Assembly (NCBI RefSeq): GCF_004345245.1
Contig: NZ_SLUQ01000007.1
Span: 372,001-436,000, forward strand
Source of the DNA: Rhizobium sp. BK251
Lineage (GTDB): Bacteria; Pseudomonadota; Alphaproteobacteria; Rhizobiales; Rhizobiaceae
Direction: 5' to 3'
DNA: 64,000 nucleotides
Both the position numbers and the translations under genes were made by a program. Positions 52,249-59,381 of this stretch are shown here, piece by piece. The notes beneath the pieces are model-generated. The model searched no databases and was not told where the DNA came from. It saw only the letters and a program-made list of their open reading frames with translations. Each line of letters starts with the position of its first letter. Positions within the stretch are counted from its first letter, which is position 1.

Positions 52249-53371
52249 GGTCATGTTCCTTGTGCTGGGAGGATGCACTTGCCGGGGATGCGTCGAAGAA
52301 CGATGCCGGAAGCGTTGGGAGCGCCCGGAACATGTCTTCGACGGATATCGCGAAATATGCCTTCTCGCTTCCGGCCCATGAATCCGCTCGAAGGAACACC
52401 CATGAGGCGTTTCGCCGGAACTCGAGGGTCACAAACGGGGAGCTGTCGAGGTTTCCCCATTTCTGGACCATCGCGAGGTTGTTGGTGTGTAGAAACAGGC
52501 GCGCGTCCTCGACGTGGGCGCGGGCCTCCCGCATGTGCTTCAGGGTCGGCATCGCCGCACGACCGCGGGCGATGACCTCACGTGTAATTTCCGGATCTGC
52601 GCCGGGCACCCAGGCGGGCAGGGGCTTTTCCAGATCGTCGAGAACCTTCAGCACGTCTCGCAAGGTTGCCGCGGGCTGATAGTTATCCAGGAAATCCCGG
52701 CCCACCATGGTGCCAAGGTGCACCGTCTCGATGATGCGCTTGCCCTTGTCGTCCTTCAGGCCGCTATCCTGCTTTTGCTCGACCTTGCCGCCGCGGGTCA
52801 GGAATTCGACGTCCATGGTCCTGATGAACCCTGGAACGTCCGCCGCCATGGCCTTCTTGGCGCTCTCGACGGCGCGCGCGGTGGGCATCAGGTCAGTGAC
52901 GAACTGCCGCCAGGCCGGTACGTTGGCTACCATCCCGGGCCATTTGGCAATGATGCCGCGGGCCTCGACTTCCTGGGAGTAGCGCTTGACCGCCACGGTG
53001 TACTCGGCGCCCATGTGCCGCTTGCAGCAACCGTGGCCGACGAAGTAGCTCGCCCGCATTTCCGGTATCCAGACCAGGCGCCCAGTTGCGAACTTCGGAC
53101 GGTTCGGCCGGCAGATGGCGCAAGGGACCAACTCCCTGTCGTCGCGCTTGGTAAGATCGACGTCCATCTCGCCCGTCAGGAACGTCAAACCCTCAATGGT
53201 CGTTGGCTGCGCCGTCGATATGAATTCGAAATCCTCGGGCCGGCTGGTCGCCTTCAGGTGCTCCTTGAACGCCTCGATTACTTCGTCGGACGGGCGCTCA
53301 TCGAACACCGGCAGGTAGACGCCGCCAAGATGGACACGGATGGCGTCGAGGGTGTTTGCAGCCTGGATCAT
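52241..53371 (-). CDS. Hypothetical phage protein (376 residues), Cys-rich segment
   Basis: MIQAANTLDAIRVHLGGVYLPVFDERPSDEVIEAFKEHLK, then CAICRPNRPKF and GCCKRHMGAEYTVAVKRYSQ, giving candidate zinc-binding cysteines and histidine near residues 88-125. The C-terminal part is helical. ATG overlaps the upstream stop (ATGA). No recognised function; position suggests an early role. Confidence 0.7.
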   Translation of the reverse strand: MIQAANTLDAIRVHLGGVYLPVFDERPSDEVIEAFKEHLKATSRPEDFEFISTAQPTTIEGLTFLTGEMDVDLTKRDDRELVPCAICRPNRPKFATGRLVWIPEMRASYFVGHGCCKRHMGAEYTVAVKRYSQEVEARGIIAKWPGMVANVPAWRQFVTDLMPTARAVESAKKAMAADVPGFIRTMDVEFLTRGGKVEQKQDSGLKDDKGKRIIETVHLGTMVGRDFLDNYQPAATLRDVLKVLDDLEKPLPAWVPGADPEITREVIARGRAAMPTLKHMREARAHVEDARLFLHTNNLAMVQKWGNLDSSPFVTLEFRRNASWVFLRADSWAGSEKAYFAISVEDMFRALPTLPASFFDASPASASSQHKEHDHA

Positions 53372-53670
53372 ACCGCACCTCCAGTCGCCTTGCGGAGAAC
53401 ATCGGCCGCGAGCGCTGCAGCTTCCGCCGCGCCCGGGATAGGCTCGTTCAGGCTGAGAGGCTCCACCTCCTGGCATGCTGACAAGAGTTCGCGGACGTCC
53501 TGATGCTGCTCTTCCGACAGGTCACCCCAGACCGAGAAGAGATTGCGACCGATGTACCATTTGGTCTTGTGGTCCCAGCAGTGGCCCCAGTGCTGAGGGC
53601 CGTCGCTGAGAACTATGCTTCCGCCGCACTTCGGGCAGCCGCCCAAATCTTCCTCGCAAACGAGGGTCAT
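53368..53670 (-). CDS. Zinc-ribbon-containing hypothetical protein (100 residues)
   Basis: MTLVCEEDLGGCPKCGGSIVLSDGPQHWGHCWDHKTKWYIGRNL: a CPKCGG knuckle with later HCWDH, suggesting zinc binding. It overlaps neighbours on both sides as ATGA. Function unknown. Confidence 0.7.
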   Translation of the reverse strand: MTLVCEEDLGGCPKCGGSIVLSDGPQHWGHCWDHKTKWYIGRNLFSVWGDLSEEQHQDVRELLSACQEVEPLSLNEPIPGAAEAAALAADVLRKATGGAV

Positions 53671-53852
53671 AGGCCTGCTCCTTTCGCATATTGGGAAAAC
53701 CCGAATTCCGCCCGCTTCTCGGCAGGGCTCACCGGGTCACCGGATTGTCGATCGATCCAGCGCCACGCTGCCGAACTATCGGGGAAGGGGCCGGCGATAT
53801 CTAGCCCGTCGTGGCTGACAAACCATTGGCCGTTGCGATTGACCGCTGTCAT
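53667..53852 (-). CDS. Hypothetical phage protein (61 residues)
   Basis: MTAVNRNGQWFVSHDGLDIAGPFPDSSAAWRWIDRQSGDPVSPAEKRAEFGFSQYAKGAGL. A small, Trp-containing globular protein. Coupled by ATGA overlaps to both neighbours. Confidence 0.65.
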   Translation of the reverse strand: MTAVNRNGQWFVSHDGLDIAGPFPDSSAAWRWIDRQSGDPVSPAEKRAEFGFSQYAKGAGL

Positions 53853-54097
53853 GCCGCGCCCTTTCCATTCTCATCGATGGCGCGCTGTACCGCGGACATA
53901 AAGGCCACGATCTGACGATCGATTTCGGCCCCTGTCATCCCCAGGGTCTGCATCCGCTCGATCATATGGTTGAGGTTCTTGTTCCAGTAGCCGACCGCGG
54001 CGCGCGGGTTCATTTCGGAGAACACAGCGGCGAACCGACGAATTTTTCCGACGCGTTTTGCCAGAGGGAACACGATTATGCGGCAGGTATCGCTCAT
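53849..54097 (-). CDS. DUF6074-like small protein
   Basis: 82 residues, MSDTCRIIVFPLAKRVGKIRRFAAVFSEMNPRAAVGYWNKNLNHMIERMQTLGMTGAEIDRQIVAFMSAVQRAIDE. The CRIIVFPLAKRVGKIR start followed by helices matches my recollection of DUF6074 proteins common in rhizobia and their phages. GAGGAG precedes the ATG. Function unknown. Confidence 0.65.
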   Translation of the reverse strand: MSDTCRIIVFPLAKRVGKIRRFAAVFSEMNPRAAVGYWNKNLNHMIERMQTLGMTGAEIDRQIVAFMSAVQRAIDENGKGAA

Positions 54098-54939
54098 GCT
54101 GCGTTCTCCTCTTCCGCCGAGACAAGCATCCGCCGCGCACGGGCGCGCGTCATGGTGCCCTTCTTGATCCAGCCGAGCATCATTGTCCGAATTGCGGGCT
54201 GTATCCCCTGTTCGCATCCGGCTATCACGTCGGCCAGCATGCTTTCGGCCTCTTCATCGGTCTCGGGGATGGGAAAGGGCTCTTCATCATCAGCATCGGA
54301 CTTCATCGTTGCGTAGTCGTTCCCCCTTAGAAAGGTCTCACCCTCTTCAGAGATATAACCTCTAAGGTTTCCTCTATGGTATTTGGGGTCGCCGTTTAGC
54401 CCCCCGTCGTACCAATCCGCGACCCCCCGCCCAATTTCAGGGGGGTCGTCGTTTGTTACCCCTTTCACTGCGGCGACATTTTTCTTGCGCCTGTCTTCTC
54501 GCTTTCGAGCTGCATCAAGCTCGGCGAAGTGCTCTTCAGCATCCCGGACATGAAGCTTGACGCGCTCGACATTCGGGTTCTCGACAAAGTACTTCGTGCA
54601 GCCACTCTTGGTCTCACCTGCCTTGCGTAGATAGCCGCACTTCACCAGCAGTTTCCGCGCCTCTTTCGCTGTTGTCTTGGACTTCATCCTACCGCGCGCC
54701 ATGAGCTTGTTGGACGACGCATATACGGCGGTAGGCTTGAGGGTCCGCTTGTCGACGACTACGAACGACAGGTAAGCAATCATCGCCTCTGTACAGTTGG
54801 CGACGCGCAGCCGCGGATCTGCGGCTACCGTTTCCATCGTGCGCATTTTGAAGGCCACGAGCTCGCTGCACGCGATCTGGTATGGCGTCCTGCTTCCTAT
54901 CTCGAGGACTTCGCCGTCCGGGGTGACATATTCCGTCAA
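54094..54939 (-). CDS. Winged-helix replication-type protein
   Basis: 281 residues from TTG 54939, with GGAGG 6 nt upstream. The N-terminal half (LTEYVTPDGEVLEIGSRTPYQIACSELVAF, MKSKTTAKEARKLLVKCGYLRKAGETK) looks like a winged-helix DNA-binding domain as found in phage replication initiators. The middle is Lys/Arg/Glu-rich and the C-terminus acidic then basic. The gene contains an AT-rich stretch and repeats that may be an internal origin. The frame is open further upstream only because of a C9 homopolymer. Confidence 0.65.
   Translation of the reverse strand: MTEYVTPDGEVLEIGSRTPYQIACSELVAFKMRTMETVAADPRLRVANCTEAMIAYLSFVVVDKRTLKPTAVYASSNKLMARGRMKSKTTAKEARKLLVKCGYLRKAGETKSGCTKYFVENPNVERVKLHVRDAEEHFAELDAARKREDRRKKNVAAVKGVTNDDPPEIGRGVADWYDGGLNGDPKYHRGNLRGYISEEGETFLRGNDYATMKSDADDEEPFPIPETDEEAESMLADVIAGCEQGIQPAIRTMMLGWIKKGTMTRARARRMLVSAEEENAA
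54385..54454. repeat. Origin-like repeats inside the replication-type gene
   Basis: Direct repeats GGGGTCGCCGTTT (54385-54397) and GGGGTCGTCGTTT (54442-54454) and an inverted pair GACCCCCC/GGGGGGTC (54421-54428 with 54440-54447), next to an AT-rich stretch at 54345-54383. The arrangement resembles a lambda-type origin inside the initiator gene. Confidence 0.4.
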
Positions 54940-55152
54940 TGGCGGCCTCCAGACTTCGAGCGCAGCTCGGTGGCAATCCGGCACGCATTGCAGGCGCCGA
55001 GGGCCGATAGGTTGAAGCGCTGGCGCAGGACGTTGACTGTGTTTTTCGGGGCCTCGGGCTGTGAAGCGAGCCATTCGGCGGCTTCCAACACGAGCGTGGA
55101 AGGTTCCCCCGATGTGGGGGGGGGAAGAGGTGTTCACCGGCGCCGCTATCAT
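54936..55152 (-). pseudogene. Frameshifted small early gene (C9 homopolymer)
   Basis: From ATG 55152 (overlapping the upstream stop) the frame reads MIAAPVNTSSPP and then meets a run of nine C residues (complement of 55106-55114). With eight C the reading would continue as TSGEPSTLVLEAAEWLASQ and on to CNACRIATELRSKSGGRH, a 71-residue protein that ends in TGA overlapping the TTG of the next gene. With nine C the frame instead fuses into the replication-type gene. Coding quality favours the 71-residue reading. This could be a sequencing error or a real slipped-strand change. Confidence 0.6.
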
Positions 55153-55466
55153 GCATGCACCTGCTTGTTGGGCAGGATCTGAAGCTCGGTTCTGGCCACA
55201 TATCGTGCGTGTGCTCCTGGGAAGGGACCACCGTGCGATTCGTGCTGGGTCTCAATCGCAAAGCCAGCGCCGCGTAACTTGTGAACGTAGCTTGCCCAAC
55301 GCATGGCGGGATGGCTGACCGGCGTGCAGCCATCCGAGCCGGCTTTGATGAGGTTTTCCAAGGCCCATGCCAACCTTCCGGTAACCGTGATGGGGTCGCC
55401 GTGTGGTTGGCCGTTGCTCAGGACTTGAACGCGCAGCGTATATGGTTCATGCTTTGCTGGTGTCAT
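55149..55466 (-). CDS. Winged-helix-like hypothetical protein (105 residues)
   Basis: MTPAKHEPYTLRVQVLSNGQPHGDPITVTGRLAWALENLIKAGSDGCTPVSHPAMRWASYVHKLRGAGFAIETQHESHGGPFPGAHARYVARTELQIL. The helix-helix-turn-strand pattern (LIKAG, then AMRWASYVHKLRGAGFAIET) matches small winged-helix proteins of rhizobial phages. GAGG precedes ATG 55466. Confidence 0.65.
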   Translation of the reverse strand: MTPAKHEPYTLRVQVLSNGQPHGDPITVTGRLAWALENLIKAGSDGCTPVSHPAMRWASYVHKLRGAGFAIETQHESHGGPFPGAHARYVARTELQILPNKQVHA

Positions 55467-55593
55467 ACGGAGGCCTCGTCTCTGGAGTGGCACGCAAGGG
55501 GAGTTGCCCACTCGTTGGGTTTTCTCGATTCAGAAGCTGCTGTGGGGTCCGCCAAGACATTTCCGCGGCAGCTTCTTTCGTTTGTGGTGTCCG

Positions 55594-55788
55594 TCATGCC
55601 GACACCGATGAGCGCGTACGCTCCCATTCAACCAATTCATCCTCACGGAAGAACCGGCGCCTGTTGATCCGCATGGGCTGCGGAAAGCAAAGCCCATCGT
55701 CTTTTAGCCATCTCCATAAGGTCACATCCGTGATGTGATACCGATCTGCGACCTGCGTCCCGGTCAAATATTTTACGCCTTCACCCAT
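55594..55788 (-). CDS. AlpA/excisionase-like DNA-binding protein
   Basis: 64 residues, MGEGVKYLTGTQVADRYHITDVTLWRWLKDDGLCFPQPMRINRRRFFREDELVEWERTR, a MerR/AlpA-type winged HTH as in Xis proteins. AAGGAG precedes ATG 55788. It is the first gene of the early minus-strand block, and with integrase it could direct excision and also control early genes. Confidence 0.75.
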   Translation of the reverse strand: MGEGVKYLTGTQVADRYHITDVTLWRWLKDDGLCFPQPMRINRRRFFREDELVEWERTRSSVSA

Positions 55789-55938
55789 AAAGTTTGTTCT
55801 CCTTTCTTTCGTGTTCGTCGACGACCTCATTGTGTCGATTAATCAATACACGATCGTACATAAGCATTCAAGTAATGGAAAAGCCCTTGTCATGTTCTCC
55901 CAAGGAAATTATGAGGATATCAACAGCGGGGGAATCTC

Positions 55939-56481
55939 ATGGCGCGCGAACCGAACAAAAAGACCGAGACGCTCTCGATCCGCCTCGACCCAAAGACAAG
56001 GTTCATTCTGGAATATTTGTCGCGCTTAAAGGGGCAGACGATTACGACAGTCGTGGAGCGGGCTATAGTGTCGGCCGCGTCTCAAAGCCCGATTCCTCGG
56101 GAGTATGAGGATCCGATTACCTGGCACGACCTATGGGATGTATCCGAAGGGGTGCGCGCTTTGAATATCGCGGCAGTCCCCGAGACGTATCCAACCTATG
56201 ACGAAGAACGGCGCCTGGTGTTCGCGCGTGAGCACTGGCCCTTCTTCTATTCAGATGAGAACTACAAGTATCCGCTCAACTACTACGTCGATACGTTGTG
56301 GCCGCGCGTCGACGAATTTATCCGGATCCACGACGAGAGCCGGCAGAGCAATTACTTTGCGGCCGGCGAGGCGATGCAGCAGGCACTATCTGCAGCCAGG
56401 ATAGAGCCGCCGGCATGGCCGCAGCCAAAGCGGGTGGTCGAGAAGACTAAGCCGCTCAGTGATGACGATATCCCGTTTTAG
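55939..56481 (+). CDS. RHH-type protein with SSB-like acidic C-terminus
   Basis: 180 residues. The N-terminus (TETLSIRLDPKTRFILEYLSRLKGQTITTVVERAIVSAAS, residues 9-48) is a ribbon-helix-helix DNA-binding pattern. The middle (about 55-150) has no recognised fold. The protein ends KPLSDDDIPF, matching the conserved DDDIPF tip of bacterial single-stranded DNA-binding protein that recruits DNA repair and replication enzymes. GGGGGAA precedes the ATG. A plausible candidate for the lysogeny regulator or a host-interaction factor; both ideas are inference. Confidence 0.7.
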   Translation: MAREPNKKTETLSIRLDPKTRFILEYLSRLKGQTITTVVERAIVSAASQSPIPREYEDPITWHDLWDVSEGVRALNIAAVPETYPTYDEERRLVFAREHWPFFYSDENYKYPLNYYVDTLWPRVDEFIRIHDESRQSNYFAAGEAMQQALSAARIEPPAWPQPKRVVEKTKPLSDDDIPF

Positions 56482-56508
56482 GTCGAGGATGAGGTACGTT
56501 ACGTTTCG

Positions 56509-56530
56509 TTGATATCAACTTGATATGAAC
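56509..56530. repeat. Tandem TTGATATSAAC repeat
   Basis: TTGATATCAAC (56509-56519) followed directly by TTGATATGAAC (56520-56530). The first copy lies within the perfect palindrome GTTGATATCAAC (56508-56519). Likely an operator between the RHH gene and hicAB. Confidence 0.45.
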
Positions 56531-56609
56531 GTAATACACCAGCTTATAGAAGCTCAGAGGCGTGAAATCCATTTTGAAATGCATATAAATCAATGGCATA
56601 GGGGGCACT

Positions 56610-56644
56610 CAACACTTGTGTTGACTTCCACACTTGTGTTGACT
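56610..56644. promoter_or_regulatory. Promoter/operator of hicAB
   Basis: Perfect palindrome CAACACTTGTGTTG (56610-56623) and a second ACACTTGTGT (56630-56639), with CACTTGTGTTGACT repeated 18 bp apart. They overlap a possible -35 TTGACT (56621-56626), with TAGTTT at 56644-56649 as the -10. HicB antitoxins bind such repeats. Confidence 0.55.
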
Positions 56645-56655
56645 AGTTTATATAG

Positions 56656-56844
56656 ATGAATGCAAGCGAGATGAAACGATACCTTGCCAAGCAAGGTTGC
56701 CGCTTTGAAACTCACCGCGGAGGTAGTGGTCACCTTACTGTATACCTCGGTGAAAATAAATCGCAGTTGCCTATGCACGGTGGCGCGAAAGAGCTTGGGC
56801 CAAAACTGGTCGCAAAGATCAAAAAAGACCTCGGCCTAAAATAA
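56656..56844 (+). CDS. hicA: HicA-family mRNA interferase toxin
   Basis: 62 residues, MNASEMKRYLAKQGCRFETHRGGSGHLTVYLGENKSQLPMHGGAKELGPKLVAKIKKDLGLK. It has the small dsRBD-like HicA fold with the catalytic histidine in GGSGHLTV (His26). It would cleave mRNA when not bound by HicB. The start lies about where transcription should begin, so the mRNA may be almost leaderless. hicB follows by 14 bp. Confidence 0.88.
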   Translation: MNASEMKRYLAKQGCRFETHRGGSGHLTVYLGENKSQLPMHGGAKELGPKLVAKIKKDLGLK

Positions 56845-56858
56845 GAGAGGATAGATAG

Positions 56859-57293
56859 ATGGCGTGGTACAAACTGGCAATACAGCCGGATGGCGATGTG
56901 TGGCTGGTAACGTCCGACGATTTCCCCGAGCTTGTTACGTACGGGGCGACGCAGGAGGAGGCGCGCCTAAATGGACGGAACGCAATCGAGGAAGCTATCG
57001 CGGGTCGGATTGCCGACGGTGAGGATATCCCGCACCCGCTGCTGGATGCTGACAATGGTCAATTAATCGAAGTCCCCATGATGGTGTATCTGAAGTCTGC
57101 TATCTATATGATAATGCGTGAAAAAGGATGGACCAGAGCTGATCTGCAGCGAGCTTTAGGATGGCCTCACCGTGAACAGATAGACCGTCTGTTTCGGCTC
57201 GATCATCAAACTAAGCTGGATGCCATTGAGGATGCGTTCAGAGCACTTGGCGCTCCGCTTAGAATAGATGTTCCGTTTCCGAACGCAGCATAG
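56859..57293 (+). CDS. hicB: HicB-family antitoxin with HTH domain
   Basis: 144 residues: N-terminal partial RNase H-like HicB domain (MAWYKLAIQPDGDVWLVTSDDFPELVTYGATQEEARLNGRNAIEEAIAGRIADGEDIP) and a C-terminal HTH (KGWTRADLQRALGWPHREQIDRLFRLDHQTKLDAIEDAFRALG). It neutralises HicA and represses the operon at the upstream repeats. It probably stabilises the prophage in the lysogen. Confidence 0.9.
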   Translation: MAWYKLAIQPDGDVWLVTSDDFPELVTYGATQEEARLNGRNAIEEAIAGRIADGEDIPHPLLDADNGQLIEVPMMVYLKSAIYMIMREKGWTRADLQRALGWPHREQIDRLFRLDHQTKLDAIEDAFRALGAPLRIDVPFPNAA

Positions 57294-57368
57294 ATCTGAG
57301 AAGTTCGCCAACTCGCCGACGGGGAAAGTCGCCAACCGGGCGACTTGCACCCAGGCCCGCAATGCCAT

Positions 57369-57445
57369 GTAACGCGTAATGCGCGTTACAGTAACGTTAC
57401 GTGACGGAGAGTGACGCCAAATTCGTCACCGTGACGATTTTGGCG
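57369..57445. repeat. Cluster of palindromes between hicB and integrase
   Basis: GTAACGCG/CGCGTTAC (57369-57376 with 57382-57389), the perfect palindrome GTAACGTTAC (57391-57400) and a 31-bp near-perfect palindrome centred at 57430 (57415-57445, 14 of 15 pairs). They lie in the convergent gap, so they may be terminators or protein-binding sites. Confidence 0.5.
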
Positions 57446-57448
57446 AGC

Positions 57449-58740
57449 CTAAGAGGCTTCCTTGGATACCTCAACGATGCGCTTAACCAGATACGTCCAC
57501 TCTGTTAGAGCCGCACGCTTTTCTTCGGCGTAGGTATGCCGGTTGTACGTCTTGGCTACGCCGCGGATGGTGCCTGACTGGTGATTCAGTGCCGCCTCCA
57601 CGACGTGCACAGGGTGCCCAAGGCGCGCCATGCCGCTTGCTGCTGTTCGACGCAAGTCGTGAAGCGTCCACGGATCTAGGGAAACGTCCTCGACCTCGCC
57701 GCCGCGCTCCTGTGCTTCCTTCCGGGCTACCTTGAGCATTTCCTTGTCGATTGCTGCCTTACCCTTGGAAAAGCCACTGACGGGCGTCTGGCCATTGGTG
57801 GTAAGCAGTAAGCCAGACAGCTCTCGTTCCTTGGCGTCGGTCTTTACCTCGCCGTCCTTCGACACGCGAGGGATGCCATTGATGACCTCAATAGCGAAGC
57901 CGGCGAGGGGGACGTAGTGTTCCTTCTTGTTCTTGGCCCGTGTGGACGGCACGACCCATTCCTGGTCATTGCCGGCAAGGTTGAACTCTTTCCGCTCGGC
58001 ATGCGCAACCTCGTTGCGGCGCTGGCCAGTCAGCAATAGTAGCTTCGTCATCGGGCCAAAGGGCCAGCCGACCTCGTCGCAGGCTTTCCAGAGCAGCCGG
58101 ATTTCATCGTCGGACAGGACTCGTTCCCGGCTCGTCTCCGGCGCGGGGGGGTGATGCGCTTGGTCAGCGGTGACAGGTCAACAATGTCGCGTTCCTCGCA
58201 CCAGGCGAAGAACTTCCGAAGTAGTGCCAATACCCGGTTTGCGAGGGTCGGCGCCCGATCGGCGATGGCATCGATGAGGCTGGAGACATTGCGCCGGGTG
58301 ATGCTGCGAATATCGCGGCCTTTCCACTTCGGCTTTATCTCGGTTTCAATCTGGCGTTTGTATTCCTTGGCCGTATTCGGCCGGCATTTCTTGTCGATGT
58401 GGCGTCTGGCAAAGTCGTCGAGCACGTTTTCAGTCAATGAACTGCCGTCGTCCTTCGCCTTCTTTCGCAAGGCCTTGTCCGCGGCGGGGTCGCCTCCCTC
58501 GGATATCAAACGAAGGGCTTTGCTTGCCGCTTGTCGAGCTTCGGCGAGCTCGAAGGCAGGGTAGGCTCCAATCGTGAACTTCTTCGGCTTGCCCTCGGCT
58601 CGGTATCGTACAGCCCAGCTCATGGCGCCTGACGGCTGAACAACGAAATAGAGACCGGGTAGACCGCCATCCGGGATTTCCCGCCGGTTGCCGGTGGGCT
58701 TCATGTTCTCAAGGGTCTTTGCAGTAAGGGCTTTCGCCAC
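57449..58740 (-). pseudogene. Tyrosine integrase, frameshifted as sequenced
   Basis: Site-specific recombinase for prophage integration. The N-terminal part (58048-58740, MAKALTAKTLENMKPTGNRREIPD, then SWAVRYRAEGKPKKFTIGAYPAFELAEAR) is the DUF4102/arm-binding and core-binding half. The catalytic half (57449-58051) carries TGQRRNEV, LHDLRRTAASGMARLGHP, LNHQSGTIRGVAKTYNRHTY and so the R-H-R-Y residues. The frames split at a run of seven C residues (complement of 58145-58151); eight would restore a single product of about 430 residues (through APETSRERVLSDDEIRLLWKACDEVG). It lies next to attR, as expected. Confidence 0.9.
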
Positions 58741-58751
58741 GCCATATCCTC

Positions 58752-58770
58752 GGGGTAACGCTGGGGTAAC
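58752..58770 (+). repeat. Paired GGGGTAAC repeats, likely integrase arm sites (right)
   Basis: GGGGTAAC at 58752-58759 and 58763-58770 in the same orientation as the left pair at 21116-21137, just upstream of the integrase start. Confidence 0.55.
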
Positions 58771-58898
58771 AAATGTCGGCTAAAGGCAGTGCAACATAAT
58801 GTAACTTGCACCAGCTTTCAGTCGCCCTGCAAGGCCTATAAAGCAAGGGTTTGCGCGAATCCTGTTGAAAAGCGGCGAAGCGCTATGAAACGAATGTT

Positions 58899-58956
58899 CA
58901 CCTGATTTGTAATCAGGGGGTCGCGGGTTCGAACCCTGCCGGGGGCACCAAAATTT
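58899..58956 (+). repeat. attR: right copy of the 58-bp attachment repeat
   Basis: Direct repeat of 21019-21076 with two differences (58923 and 58939). It carries a partial tRNA-Thr 3' half without acceptor 5' strand or D-arm. It marks the right prophage end. Confidence 0.95.
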
Positions 58957-59381
58957 CCTTAAATCAAGTTTCCGCTGCCCTGCTTCGATATCGCTCAGCA
59001 ATGCAAGGTGCCACTAGGTCGTAACCGATTGCGTAATTCGTCGTGTCGGCTGGGGTTCGCTTGGCATAACCGGCTTGGTTACTGTCCGCTGCCTCAGAAA
59101 TCCAACGCCAAGTACTCCACGGCCGTGGCGCAAACTCTACATATAGTTCTCGCTAGCGTTCAGAGCGCGTCTGCCTTCCGCTCCGCGCTCCTCAGCAATC
59201 GGGTATTCCCAGTCGCTCTCATAAATTGCGAAAAGCATGCTAGTGAGTGTAGTGGGGCGCGCCCGCGATTGACGACTTGCGACAAGCAGGAGACTCTCGC
59301 TTGTATGATGCATGACCCGAAGCGTGTCATTCCGGACAGTAATTTGCGTGGACGATTCACGTCCTGCAGGTGGAGAGAGGT
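58957..59381. other. Non-coding chromosomal stretch after the prophage
   Basis: About 425 bp with no credible gene. Short frames on both strands lack ribosome-binding sites and coding character. It could hold a decayed gene or the terminator of the enolase-superfamily operon, but no clear hairpin with T-tract is seen. Confidence 0.5.

Noticed and set aside
52514..53503. 329-residue plus-strand frame over an early gene
   Set aside because: The antisense minus-strand frame is coupled by ATGA to both neighbours.
58899..58956. Second tRNA gene
   Set aside because: Only the 3' half is present; there is no acceptor 5' strand or D-arm. It is the att remnant.
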